In this document: positions 47,960 to 59,523 of the stretch, piece after piece
Layout: each line of letters begins with the position of its first letter
Numbering within the stretch: position 1 is the stretch's first letter
NCBI RefSeq assembly: GCF_963576615.1
Contig: NC_088715.1
Location: 52,492,007 to 52,556,006, forward strand
Source of the DNA: Watersipora subatra
Taxonomy: Eukaryota > Bryozoa > Gymnolaemata > Cheilostomatida > Watersiporidae
DNA length: 64,000 nucleotides
Direction of reading: 5' to 3'
Position numbers and translations under genes: made by a program
Notes under the pieces: model-generated
The model's database searches: none
What the model saw: only the letters and a program-made list of their open reading frames with translations
What the model was told of the DNA's origin: nothing

Positions 47960-48220
47960 CTCCCTGGTGCAAGTAAGAGTAGAGTATATTTGATGTAGAG
48001 TAAAGTAGAGTAGAGTATTTTGATGTAGAGTAAGGTAGAGTAGAGTATGTTTGATGTAGAGTAAAGTAGAGTAGAGTATTTAAGTTTGCAAGTAGATTCC
48101 GAGTACTTTCTTCCCAAGGGAGTACAAGTAGAGTATATTTATCTCATATTATGGCCCCTTCGAGTAGAGTAGAGAGTAGTTGAAATCGGTACTCGAGTAG
48201 TACTTGTACTCGAATTTGTA
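47960..48220. repeat. GTAGAGTA minisatellite inside the hAT-like element (right)
   Basis: About four copies of a unit near 30 bases (TGATGTAGAGTAAAGTAGAG), then shorter GAGTA-rich sequence up to the right end. Confidence 0.7.
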
Positions 48221-48248
48221 CTCGAGTAGCACAGCTATGTGTCATACC

Positions 48249-49289
48249 CAGCAATCAATCAATAGATGACATGTTAACATAACTTCAAAGGATTGGCATA
48301 CCTTTTAAACATTAGAAACAATTTAAAAACTGTTGTAACCACAACCAATACTTTGATTATGTAATTTGTTATTAATTAGATGTTCACTTCTTGCATGGTT
48401 CGACGGTTTTACAAAATAATTTTAAATTTTCATGAAGTTGAATAGAAAAAATCAAAAACCATTTATTACTTTACTGAAAAAAGCTTTTTTATTCTTTTGT
48501 TTGTAACATTTCAAAGCAAAAGTTGAAATCGAAGCATGTTGCTTTATTTGCATTATTTGCAATCACTCACAACCTTCTCCTTATTGCCAGTCTGAAAACT
48601 TGATTTAATTTTTTCGTACGAGCTCTTATCTTTTTAGACTTGAGGTTATTTAAGACACGCCATTTTTGAAATTCTTATAAAGTTGAATAGAAAAAAAAAG
48701 AAGTATTTTATTACTTTGCTAAAAATTGTTTTTATTCTCTTGTTGGTAAAATTTCACAGCCAAAATTGAGATCAAAACATGTTGCTTTAATCCTGTTAAC
48801 TTGTAATCATTTTCAACTTTTTTTTTATTGCCAGTCTGAAAGCTTGCTTTGAATAAATTCTGTATAATTTCCTCTCTTTAAACGTAAGGTGATTTAAGAT
48901 GCACTATTTTGAACTTTGACAGAAAAAATTGTTGAGGAATTATCCTTAATAAGAATGTGCTCCTTGATTAGGTACAAGTCTATAGCTTTTGTTGTATGTT
49001 AACCCAAAAATACTCCCTTCGTGTATTTTTATATAAGCCAAGAGTATGCAATTACTAATAGAATTTAGTTTATGATACTGATATTTGATTTATTTGTATG
49101 TAAGATACTACTTATTTTAAATTGTATTGCAAATAAAAACCAGAGTGACAAAACATTAAATCTTTTTTTGACATTTGCATTGTTAGCTTTGCTAGCAACC
49201 TTTAGTAATGTTATTTGGCTTCTCAAGTAGCTTTTTATGGTATACACAAGTAAACAGAATACAAGATGTTGGAAAGCAATATAATGCAC
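48249..49289. other. Spacer with a diverged internal repeat
   Basis: 48415-48600 and 48665-48850 resemble each other (AAGTTGAATAGAAAAAA, TTGCCAGTCTGAAA, GTTGCTTTA blocks), an old tandem duplication of about 250 bases. No gene. Confidence 0.55.
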
Positions 49290-49295
49290 TTTATT
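49290..49295 (-). terminator. Polyadenylation signal of copy C
   Basis: Minus-strand AATAAA lies about 105 bases after the stop codon of copy C. Confidence 0.6.
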
Positions 49296-52259
49296 AATTT
49301 TCAATTATAATAATAAAGATAAGTTCTCAATAAGTCAAGTTTCTTAAATTTCAAGAAACTTTCAAATAAACTCCATATATTAGTCATGATGTCACCTCTC
49401 TTAACCCTTTTCACCAACATCTCCGGTAGCTTTATCTCCTCTGTCTCCCTGTAAATTAATAGTATACTTACAGATAGTTAGATATTTAAAACTATTGAAT
49501 TTCTTTAAGTTATTAACGACAGAATTTTGGCACATCTGCAATAGCAATGACAATGGCAATTGCATTGACTGTGGCAATGACAACGCAAGCAGTGAAAATT
49601 ACGATAACAGTCACTGGGGCTCGGGATAATGACATCGACAATAATAACAACAGTGACAGCGCTAGTGAGAATGAAAATGACAAAAAGCACCAGATATTAA
49701 GAGAGTTTGAAAAAAATTGCTGTAATAGACATACTTTGGGTCCTTTAGGTCCAGGGCTACCAGTTGGACCTTTAGGTCCAGGGGTGCCTCGTGGTCCAGG
49801 CGAACCATCAGGTCCCGAGGCACCTGTGGAACCGCGTTTGCCAGGGCTTCCAGAAGAGCCTGCTTTTCCTTTAGATCCAGGACCTCCATCTTTGCCATCA
49901 CGACCTGGAGCACCACGATAACCTTTAGATCCTGGTGCTCCTCTATTACCTTGATCTCCCTTTTTACCATCGCTTCCAGCAGGTCCTTTATCACCAGTAG
50001 CTCCTTTGTTGCCTGCAGGACCCTTCGTTCCTGTTGGCCCTTTTGGTCCAGCTTTTCCAGGACTACCCGCAGCACCCTTCTTACCATCTTCACCATTTTT
50101 GCCATTTTTTCCAGCAGCTCCATTTGGTCCTTTAGGTCCTGGAGCTCCTTGAGGACCACGGCTCCCAGTAGGGCCTTTACCACCTGGACTCCCGCTTGCA
50201 CCGTTCGATCCCTTAGGACCAGGTTTGCCTGTTTTACCTTTATCTCCATTAGGTCCTTTCGGCCCCGGTGTGCTTTTACCAGGTGAACTACTGCCAGTGG
50301 GTCCTTTAGCACCCTTTTGACCAGGTTTTCCTTGACTTCCTGGTGGGCCCTAAGTAGGAAAAATTGAGCAGGTTTTAAAACTGTTCTCTTTGAACACATT
50401 TTAGAGTTTTATCAAAATATACTTTGTTACAACTACCTACCTTAGGTCCAGCGGGACCTGGCTTGCACCCACAATCTTTGGTTCCAGCTTTAGCAGCTCT
50501 TTTTGCTCTCTACAAAAATTGAGTGTGAACACAGCTGAGAATAACCATACATTATATGTATTATTTTTAAGTTTCTTGTGGTCAACCAAACAAGTGAAAC
50601 CTGCCATATCCAATTTTTTTAATTATTTCACAAAACTTCACATTACTTTTAGTTCATGTTCTTAGAGTGAATTAAAATTACTTTGAAAAAACGTTGGTAA
50701 AAGTTGTAATAATTTTTTCCTGCCTTAAATTACAAACTGAGTTGAGATAGATTTCACAAAGTCTGTATTGTCCAGATAAAGGTATTAGTGACCCCAATTA
50801 AAAAGTACTTTACACTCATCAGTTTTGAATGATAGACACGATGACTGGCATTAAAAACACCGAAATTCTCATGAATTCAGCATCTAATAAACATTGTAAA
50901 AAGTTCTTTGACTCACCATAACAATGGCAGCATTCTCTCCCTTTGCCAGATCTAGCTCGATTTTAATAACTCGTTGGCTGTCCTAAAATTAAAGAAATTC
51001 TTAGCTATGTTTCTAACAACAGGTTATCTCGAAATGTTAGCTAAAAAATTTAACAGTTAGAGTGAGTAAATTAGGTAAAGAACAACATCAAATGCTACTA
51101 GATTAGGAGTTATAAACATTATAACAAAGTGAGCTTTCCATAAATTTGTGTCAGACTTGATTAATCAGCTTATCACCATAATCGTTTGAAAACTCATACA
51201 ATCAAAAACAAGTTACAAAAGATGCTTATAGAAATAAACAATGAATCGCTTCACTTTTATTCAGAGAAATTCTATTCATGATTTCAATAAACACTGATGA
51301 AGGAAAGAATGACCCCCTTAGAGAACTTTAATAAATTTTGGTGTGGGAAAACAAGGCTAAATGGCCTTGGTGCTGAGCAACACGGAAGGCGATGACAAAA
51401 ATGTAAACTAACTTAATAAATTGATGCGCTATATATTTTGTACTTTGACTTTTGAGATCCGCCAACTGGTATAATTATATATTTATATCAAATCAAAGAG
51501 CATATTTATTTATATATTCTAATTTTACATGGTATAACAGGCAAAATAAATCTGGTCGTTAAAGAGAATACTTTACTATTATGGAGTGTGCTTTTGCAAT
51601 GCGAATGGTATTATACATATTTGATTGTACTCGGGCTGTTGAATTTTAACCAAGTCAGCAGGTAATTTATTTAAAATTCTTGCCTCATACTCTAAACAAA
51701 ACTTAATATAAAATACAAGTTTATTGTATTTAACTTCAAACTCTTCCCTTGACTATCATGAACTTAGCCATACAGGTAAGTTTAGATAGTTCTGGTGTAT
51801 ATTTTAACTGGTTCTATAACAGGGTTTTAATAAAGTTTAATCTCTCAACCTACCAGATCTATGACTTACCTCATCAAATTTTCTGAACATGTAAGAAACC
51901 ATGAAAAGGTTAAATAGAATGAGAGCCAACAGTGTAACAGCTAAGATGGCTGTACCAAAACCAAAGTGCCTCAGCTTTGCCTTGTTTTCTTGAGCCATGC
52001 TTTGAACCTCCATCTAAAATACATTTTAAAATCATACTTATGGTAGTCTCATTCTTAAAGCTTTATAGTTGTATCTGAAATTTTAGATTTTTAAGTTTTG
52101 AGCAGCACTGGTACAACCTTAAAATTTGTTCTAAAATGTGTAGCAAATATGAACAAAGTAATTTTTTATAAACATATCTTAATATCTACAGTGATAGAGA
52201 ACTTGAGCTTTGGACCAAAAACTACTGTGCTTTTTTGATGGATAGACCTTATATTTATA
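49290..52259 (-). CDS. Copy C: intact diverged transmembrane collagen paralogue, 313 aa
   Basis: Coding exons on the minus strand are 52013-51870 (48 codons), 50982-50917 (22), 50509-50441 (23), 50349-49735 (205) and 49448-49401 (15 plus TAA). All are phase 0 with GT-AG ends. The start codon follows the acceptor ATTTTAG directly, as in copy D. The membrane segment is about residues 20-42, the basic site is R71-A-K-R74, the Cys pair is C83-G-C85, and Gly-X-Y runs from G88. The rod exon is 615 bp, exactly as in D, and has two short breaks at the equivalent place. The last exon adds GDRGDKATGDVGEKG, which is more acidic and longer than the six-residue end of D. Linker and N-terminus differ strongly from D, so this is an older paralogue. 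No stop or frameshift is seen. Confidence 0.86.
52253..52259 (-). promoter_or_regulatory. Probable TATA box of copy C
   Basis: Minus-strand TATAAAT lies in the run GGTATAAATATAAGG, about 240 bases before the start codon. A non-coding exon 1 is expected downstream of it, but I could not fix its donor (GTAGAT near 52190 is one option). Confidence 0.5.
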
Positions 52260-52264
52260 CCTGG

Positions 52265-55200
52265 TTCTAATGTTTTGATTGGACAGTAAGACTCTGACAT
52301 ATATCCTGTTTGCAGAATGTATAAGCGGCTAATCCCACCAATTGAAAGCGGAGGTGCTTAGCCTATGATTGATGTACATGTAAATAAGGTGAATATACTG
52401 AGGCACAGGCTATTTCAAACAGAATGTGTATTAAATTAGTTTCAAGTTCAAATTATACAACTAAACTATACAATTCTAATCTTTTAATTCCATGTCAATT
52501 AGGTGCAATAAAAATATCTAAAATTGTCAAGAAAAGTATATAAAAAGTCTATTTTTAAGCTCATGGTTTTGTGAATTGATTTCAATGAATTCTTTTTACC
52601 TGGTCAGTCCTTCCTTAAACATGATTTTATACAGTTAACCAGAAAAATGTGAAAATTTTATTTATCGTTTCAGCAATAAAAGTCTAAATTCAATAGTAAT
52701 TAGCTAATCTAATTAAATTAATTAAAAATTCTGATATCAAAATCAAAAAAAATATATAAAGAGTGTTTAGGAAATCAAAGTTTTGTTTTTATAGAGCTCT
52801 CGAAAATAAAAAACTCACTCTGGTTAATATTTTGCCTGCTAAACTCAGCAGTCAATTTAGATCAAAGCCAAAAATTTAAACAACACACAGCGCACTGACA
52901 TGAGAAAGTTTTTGTGAGCAGATTACAAAGATGAAGTATAATGATAAATTTTATATCTGTGATTACATGTAGCTTTACTTTCAATATAAAAGGCAGCAGA
53001 AAGTTAAGACAGCAAAAAGTTAAGGCAGCAAACTATTTTTATTAAACTTAGTAATGATTTAAGATGAATCAAGCTGAAGTTAAATCTTAATAAAACACAA
53101 AATCGAAGTTATACCAGAAACTAAAATATGTGAAATATATTTTTAAAGTCTGCTATAACATTATTTATTTTGTGTAAACCTAACTACAAAGCAAACAGAA
53201 ACGTTTTTACCTAAACATTTGAATCATAAGAAAAATTTGAAAACAATTTAATTTAGTTGAACAATTTTTCTTGAATAATTTTAGTTATTTTTATGAAAAA
53301 TTAATTACAATAAAAAATAATACAATATTAAATTTTAACTTAGGAATTTACAAAAAAAATTGATTACTTAATTAAAATTAAAAACAACCCAAGAAGAAGT
53401 ACATGTAACTGATGGCTGTGTATTTACTGGTTTGATAAACTGGAGCATAAGATACCACAAAAGAAAGATATTTCTTCAAGCTCTATTTTACATGGCAGTA
53501 ATTTAAACTGACAGCTTGACATCTCCTAACGAGGAATTAATAATAGCCTTACTTTTTCACATTATAATCTGCTGATAAAATAATCATATATTCTATTTAT
53601 CGCTAGATTGTCCTTCACAGAGTTACCTCTACAATTTTATAGCCCTCGTCTTTTGACCTGATGATCAATTGATTGCTTGTTGGCTGGTACGTGATAAATA
53701 AGCAAAACTTGAAAACATTAAAAAAATATTTCAGGACATCCTCAATAGTATCCTAAACTACGACATGCGTGGGTACAACTAATAAACATACTGTTTATGT
53801 GATCTAATGCACTGTAATCGTTTGTCTGTAAATTCACCAAAAACTTTAGGAAACAACTTTAAATAGTTTTACAAATCAATAACCAATAATATTTAGCCAA
53901 GACCTAATTTAACCTGTATCAAACCGTTTAACAAAGCAATATGTACTGTATATTATACCTAGGTACTAAATAGATATACTAAATTAAAACCCTTAGACTA
54001 GCTGCCTCACCTTCTATCATTTTACTTCTTTTATCTTGTTCTTAAAATATGACGTTTAAAAATTGACTGAATAGTCTAAAAACAAAAATTTGTTTGTTTC
54101 AAGGATGCGAATCCTTGATTTAAATTTAACTGCTCAAATAATAATGGAAGCCAAACACTGATAAAGAAATTGTTGATGACTAACTACTGTTGATCATAAG
54201 TACTGTAATGTAGGTTATGAAACATACTGGTGGTCTTACAAATATAATTTTCCATTGTGATAATATTTTGTAAAAAACAGCTTATCATTTATCTTTGTAG
54301 TTATTTGCTATCAAATAGTGTAGATTTAAATTACAGCAGTTACACCCCAGTAATAATGCCAATAACCAAAATAACAATGATTAACTAAACTTATCCAAGT
54401 TCTTGATGAGTGGCTCAGTTTTCAACTGCTCATAAAAAGACAGCTTTTACCATTTCCTTGTAGAAATTGGAAAGCTGATACAAGTAAAAATTATTTATGA
54501 TTTCAGTTAAGAAACCACTGACAAATCATAAGAGGAACCGACAGATTGTAAAAGTCCTAAACAAGAATAAGATGTTATTTTCATTGGGCTATGATCTGTA
54601 GGTTAAAAATCTGACAGCTGGCGGACGTCATACGTTCAGATTTATGTTATATTTATATTTTATTCTACTATGATTTTACAACTAGTAGCAATTTGTCATT
54701 AAACAACGAAAAACTGGTTCATTGATCATACGACAGTCATTGTCTTTGTAGTCAGATACAATGAAGCATGTCTCAGCCTAATCATTCTCCAATAAGATGT
54801 CAAGACAAGCGATTAACACTTCATTAACCTCTCTTGTGGTAACCTCCGGTTTACCGTCTTACCGCTGTCAGTTTAGTATGCGGAGTTCAAAAAGTAAAGC
54901 TAAAGTTATTTTCTCAAGTATGACAGTTTTTGTTTAAAAGTTAGTCAGAATAAAGTACCAAAGTATAACTTTGATCATTAAATAGTTTTTGTAAAGCTCA
55001 AAGTTAATAGCTCAAGACAAGCTGTTTTTAAAAGAAACATACTTGCCTAGTAACAGAGTTTCATAAATGTGTACAGGTAAAATACTATGATTAATTTAAA
55101 TGAACTCTTATTGCTATTAGTGGCATACTCATTGCTTGATTCAAAAACTAAATTCTTACTGAATAGATGTGATAAAATGCAGCTTTAGGGTCTTTAAATG

Positions 55201-55916
55201 TTACCCTTTGCAATTACTTGTTTGCTTTGTTGTATTTTTGTTAGCAAACCTTTGCCAAAAAACAATTTAGCCAAAGCTGCAAAAAAATAACATGACATTT
55301 TTTTCATTAATGAGCAATCAAAAGGAGTTATGCAAAAAGTGGTGAAGATCCAAAGGCAGACACTATTTAAGTAAAATAATTAAAAAATGTTAAGTAAAGT
55401 GGCATATAGCATAAAGACAGCATTTAGAAACAGTTTTTAGATTGACTAGAACTAAATTTTCCACAACAATGTTAATTTATCTTATCTATTTGTAAAAACG
55501 GCCACAAAATCAATCAATATAAAAATTAAAGATAACTACCCAATGTAATTCAAATACTTTTATACGTTGACAAATTACTATAAAAAACAACTACTTTTAA
55601 CCCTGGTTGATAAATAAACAAACTAATTTTTACTGTAACCTATAATTATGTTATCCTAATAATCTGTACGGTTACAAAACAAGATTTCTACTTTTTTAAA
55701 TATTGGAGTAATGTTTTGTTACTACTTGGCAACACAAGTAAACACAAATACAAGTTTAGGAATGAAATTGTTAGTGAATGGTTCATAGATACTGCATATA
55801 AACCTAGATTGGCCAATAATAGCTATTCCCATTGGTTGCCTTGTCAGACTTAAATAGCATGACGTTACGTCATTGAAGTGTACCTAATGCTTGGCTGCAC
55901 CGATTTTGATTATCGA
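52265..55916. other. AT-rich upstream region of copy C, no recognised genes
   Basis: About 3.6 kb of A/T-rich sequence with no long open frame, inverted repeat or RNA gene that I can see. Regulatory DNA of copy C may lie at its left end. Confidence 0.5.
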
Positions 55917-56560
55917 TTTTATTACTGTTCTCCAAATTTATAAACTTCTGTTTGCCCATATTTATAAATTGACCTGTGGTTAATTAAGCACTCAGTTGTT
56001 CAACGGTCAGAATTATTATTATGAGACTCTTACAGAAAATTTATTAAATTTTTCAAAGGTTTTCAAACTTTTTCCAAGTTCTGGTGTGTTATAATATAAC
56101 AACAGTCCATGATATATTGACGGTTTTGTGATGTCTCATCTGGATGCAAATGCATGCAAAAAAGAACAACATGCCATAAACGTCACATGACTAGTCAGAC
56201 AATGCTGAAATACATTTTGTGTCACACCATCAGAAGCATAACATATTTTACTTATTGTTTTTATTGTTGTTCTCCTAATTCTATAAACTTCTGTTTTCCG
56301 TATCTATAAATCAACCTGTGGTTAGTTAAGCGTTCAACTGTTAAGTGATAATACTTTGTATTATGAGAATTTTACAGAACATTTCATTAAATTTCTAAAG
56401 GTTTTCAGGTGTTTTCCAAAATTGGTACGTTGTAATATAACATCATCACTATCTACAACTTTTAGAATTTTCAAGTAGGTTGTGCGGTCCTTGGTATATA
56501 GACAGTTTGTGGTATCTCGTCTGAACGCAAATGCATGCGAAATAAGGACCACATGATAGC
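55917..56560. repeat. Tandem duplication, unit about 335 bp
   Basis: 55917-56210 and 56265-56560 share CTATAAACTTCTGTTTTCCG-like, AACCTGTGGTTA and AACGCAAATGCATGCGAA-like blocks in order. Diverged; no gene. An open frame at 56361-56687 minus spans part of it and is not convincing. Confidence 0.75.
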
Positions 56561-57215
56561 CATAAAATGGTAATGAATTCAAAAGCACAACGTGAAGCGC
56601 CATTTTATTTTCACTGACTTGCAAAATTAGAGTACACTGTTTTAGTGCTTTGTATACTTCTTCATTTTCTATAAAACTTAGATACAAGGGAGACTACTCC
56701 CAATCAAATTAATAGTTCACGTCTGACTCTTATTTGCAGAGAAAACATAGTATCCAAATATAAGATACAAAATTTAATTATTACATAGAAATTATTTTGT
56801 TTTAATGTAAAACATTAAAAGTAAACATAAACTATTTAAATAAAAATAACTATTTTTGCCTATTCTTCAGTGAAGTCACATAACTTGGTCATATATATGT
56901 AATGGTGATTAGTCTGGCAAAAGTTCATGTTCATGTTATGATCATGTGATAGAAAGAAGAAGCTGATGAAACCGAAAGTAAACATGGTATTCTTAAAAAG
57001 ACATAACAAAATGTTTAATTAATAACTTTAGCCTTTTCTAAGATGCTGTTGAAGTTAATATAAAATTAGGGAAAATATTTCCAGAGCTATGTTTATTTAG
57101 TGAATTACTTATTTTTACAGCTGCATCTATGTCCGAATTGTAGTGGACATAAACAAAGCTGTACAAATACAACAAGTTGTTCAGCAAGTTGTTGTACACA
57201 TAGCTATATGTTTAA

Positions 57216-58128
57216 AGGTTGACTTGCAACAAAAAATACATTACTGTTATTTGGTATCAAAAGGTTCACCATGTTATACTCTGCTGTGTTGTAGGTGCAT
57301 AATATGTGGAAATGTGATTACAAGGTCTTAAAAGCTAAAAAACAAACAGGTAATCGCAGCCATCATGAAAACGCTGTAGTTTGGAGTCTCTTAATTTTGA
57401 TGACATTCTCAAACCTTTTAGTTATTGTTTTAACATGTGATATCATCACCTAAAATGATATGCCAATATAAAGCTAAATATAAAACGTCTCGTAGCACTA
57501 GTTTATGACAAACACTTTGGGTTCTGCCAAAAAACCCTCATCAAATACAAATCCTCGCTACTTTACAGTTTCATTTCAGCCAGGTCTAATCATCTAGTTG
57601 TAATCTGATCATGAGACCCTTAATTTCTGCCAAATGGCGTGGTAAATTTATGAGGTATTTTTCGACTATCACAGTTGACCAACAGGCTCTTTGTGTTTAT
57701 CAGAGAATGAAATGCACTTCTTTGAGCTAAGGTTAAAAAATAAACGATTTTTTACAGTATGTTTGGAGATATCAGTGCTCAAAGTGATAGCATTACAGTG
57801 ATGATGAAACAGACGCGTAAGGACAATAGATATGGTTTTATTGAATGCGTGGAGTATATTTTTGAAAATATTTCCACGAATAAGGTTGCATGAAAGTGTA
57901 AACAGAAGTAAGTCATGGTGTTCAGCTACGTCCCATTTGAGCCGTTTTGGAAAATGTTTCCAATCTACGGCCCCTTCGTGATGGCTGCAATTAACTGTTT
58001 GTTTTTTAGCTTTTAAGAGCTTGTAACCACATTCCCACATATTTTGCATCTACAACACAGCAGAGTAAGACATGGTGAATCTTTTAATACCAACTAACTG
58101 TAATGTGAGTTTTGTTGCAAGCCAACCT
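57216..58128. mobile_element. Non-autonomous TTAA MITE, copy 2, inverted relative to copy 1
   Basis: Same long inverted repeats as the copy at 36278. The inner part (57480-58000) matches copy 1 on the opposite strand. TTAA precedes the left end (57212-57215); the right flank is TTTAG, so one base of the target copy seems mutated. Open frames inside (57669-58049 minus) run through the inverted repeat and encode nothing that I recognise. Confidence 0.82.
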
Positions 58129-59224
58129 TTTAGAAATAAATTGCTTTGAAATAAATCAAGTCATCTACAAGTCACAGTCTAAATCGCTACTATAGCCTAC
58201 ATCATAGTCCCTACTTAGTTATGAAAATGTCTTGATTAGCAAGCGCTCGGAAAACTGTATGAAATATAAAAAAGAGATTTATTTCATAACAACTTTATTA
58301 ACAGTATCAGTGTTTCTTCACATTACAAATCACCAGCAGAAATACAGACAGTGCAACTACTACCACTGGATTGATTGATACTGCTCATACATACCATCAT
58401 CAATATTACTATGTTTAAAAAGAGGTACAGCCAGTCTACATGTATGTTATCAAAATCGATAGGAGAATTTCACATTGATTTTTTCTGCATATTTCTGTAA
58501 ATTCTATTTTGCCATTGAAATATTCAACTATTTTTAAAATAATTAAAAATTTAAAAATAAAGAAACTCTTTTGTACTATCACATGTTACAGTAGAATTTC
58601 AATTAAATTATAATAGAAGCTCTCGAATTTTGTCAATTCTCGTAATAAAAATTCTGACTCCTAAACGAATGCAAAGCAAAGCTTTTTGTTTATTACCAAA
58701 AAAGTAAGTCGCTGATCAAAAAGTGTATAAATAAAAATAAAAACTGATTTACAATGTCAGTGTCAGCATTTACAGATGAGATGTTATTTTATCTTTAAAA
58801 AGTAGCTTTTTGTTTAGAAAATGTTATTGTTTTTAAAATTTTGTTGTATAATGTATAGTTATACATAAACATATCATTGTATTTCACTGATAGTAGTCTG
58901 TTTTTTCAATAGAATTATATGCCTTGTAGTAATGACAAAACTTCAGCATGATCTCAACAGAATATTTGTTGACAAATGGACTCTTTCAAAACCACTTACT
59001 TTGGTCATGTAGATAAGACTAAAAACTTTATAAGAGCTACATATATATCTGATTAGAAAGTAGCAAATCTATATCCAAGACTGCTCAGTCAAACTATCAA
59101 ATATTTATGCATCGGGACACCGTATGCTTTTGTATTCTTGAGCCAAGTTATTGCCCAATTGGCTGTTTTTATCTAGGCTCGTTTTCACAGCTATAAATGA
59201 CTTATTTCTGAAAGATTACGAGGT
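58129..59224. other. AT-rich spacer without recognised genes
   Basis: Between MITE copy 2 and the copy D block; no open frame or repeat family seen. Confidence 0.5.
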
Positions 59225-59516
59225 TTAGTGTTGTTTGCTTGACAAATTTCAATAAAAGGTTTGCGCAGCTGTTATATGCAAACATAAGGTAAGTGGACAA
59301 GAAGACATCCTCAAACATTTTAGATTCACAATATCAAAGTGGTAAGTCTAGGCCAGTGCCACATGCCAATACTACATATTTGCATGCTGAAGAGAATATA
59401 CAGTTAAAATTGAATTAATCATGCTATAAAATGTTTCCGGGTTGTTATGTGTCTGACTGCAGCCGCGTGTCATTGTATCCTTGGTAACAGCTTCTCATTA
59501 ACATGAGTTTAGAGGG

Positions 59517-59523
59517 TATATAA
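59517..59523 (+). promoter_or_regulatory. TATA box of copy D
   Basis: TATATAA lies about 30 bases before the inferred start of the non-coding first exon (about 59548-59601, followed by donor GTAAGT). The same box and flanks are found upstream of copies A and B, so the core promoter was duplicated with the gene. Confidence 0.75.

Larger units (their letters stand above)
47188..48240. mobile_element. hAT-like non-autonomous element with 8-bp target duplication
   Basis: GTCATACC flanks both ends (47180-47187 and 48241-48248). The ends are inverted: AGAGCTGTGCTCAAGTAC on the left and GTACTCGAGTAGCACAGCT near the right end. The body is made of AGTAC/GAGTA-rich repeats and has no coding region. 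8-bp duplications and short inverted ends fit hAT. Confidence 0.82.

Noticed and set aside
49547..49700. Asn/Ser/Asp-rich frame near the end of copy C
   Set aside because: It lies in the last intron of copy C and consists of low-complexity GACAATGGCAAT-type sequence.
49662..50399. 245-residue minus-strand frame over the rod exon of copy C
   Set aside because: Shifted frame of the same exon; the Gly-X-Y frame with exact splice sites explains the sequence.
57669..58049. 126-residue minus-strand frame as a transposase
   Set aside because: It runs from the terminal inverted repeat inward, shows no nuclease motif, and is broken in the other copies of the MITE.
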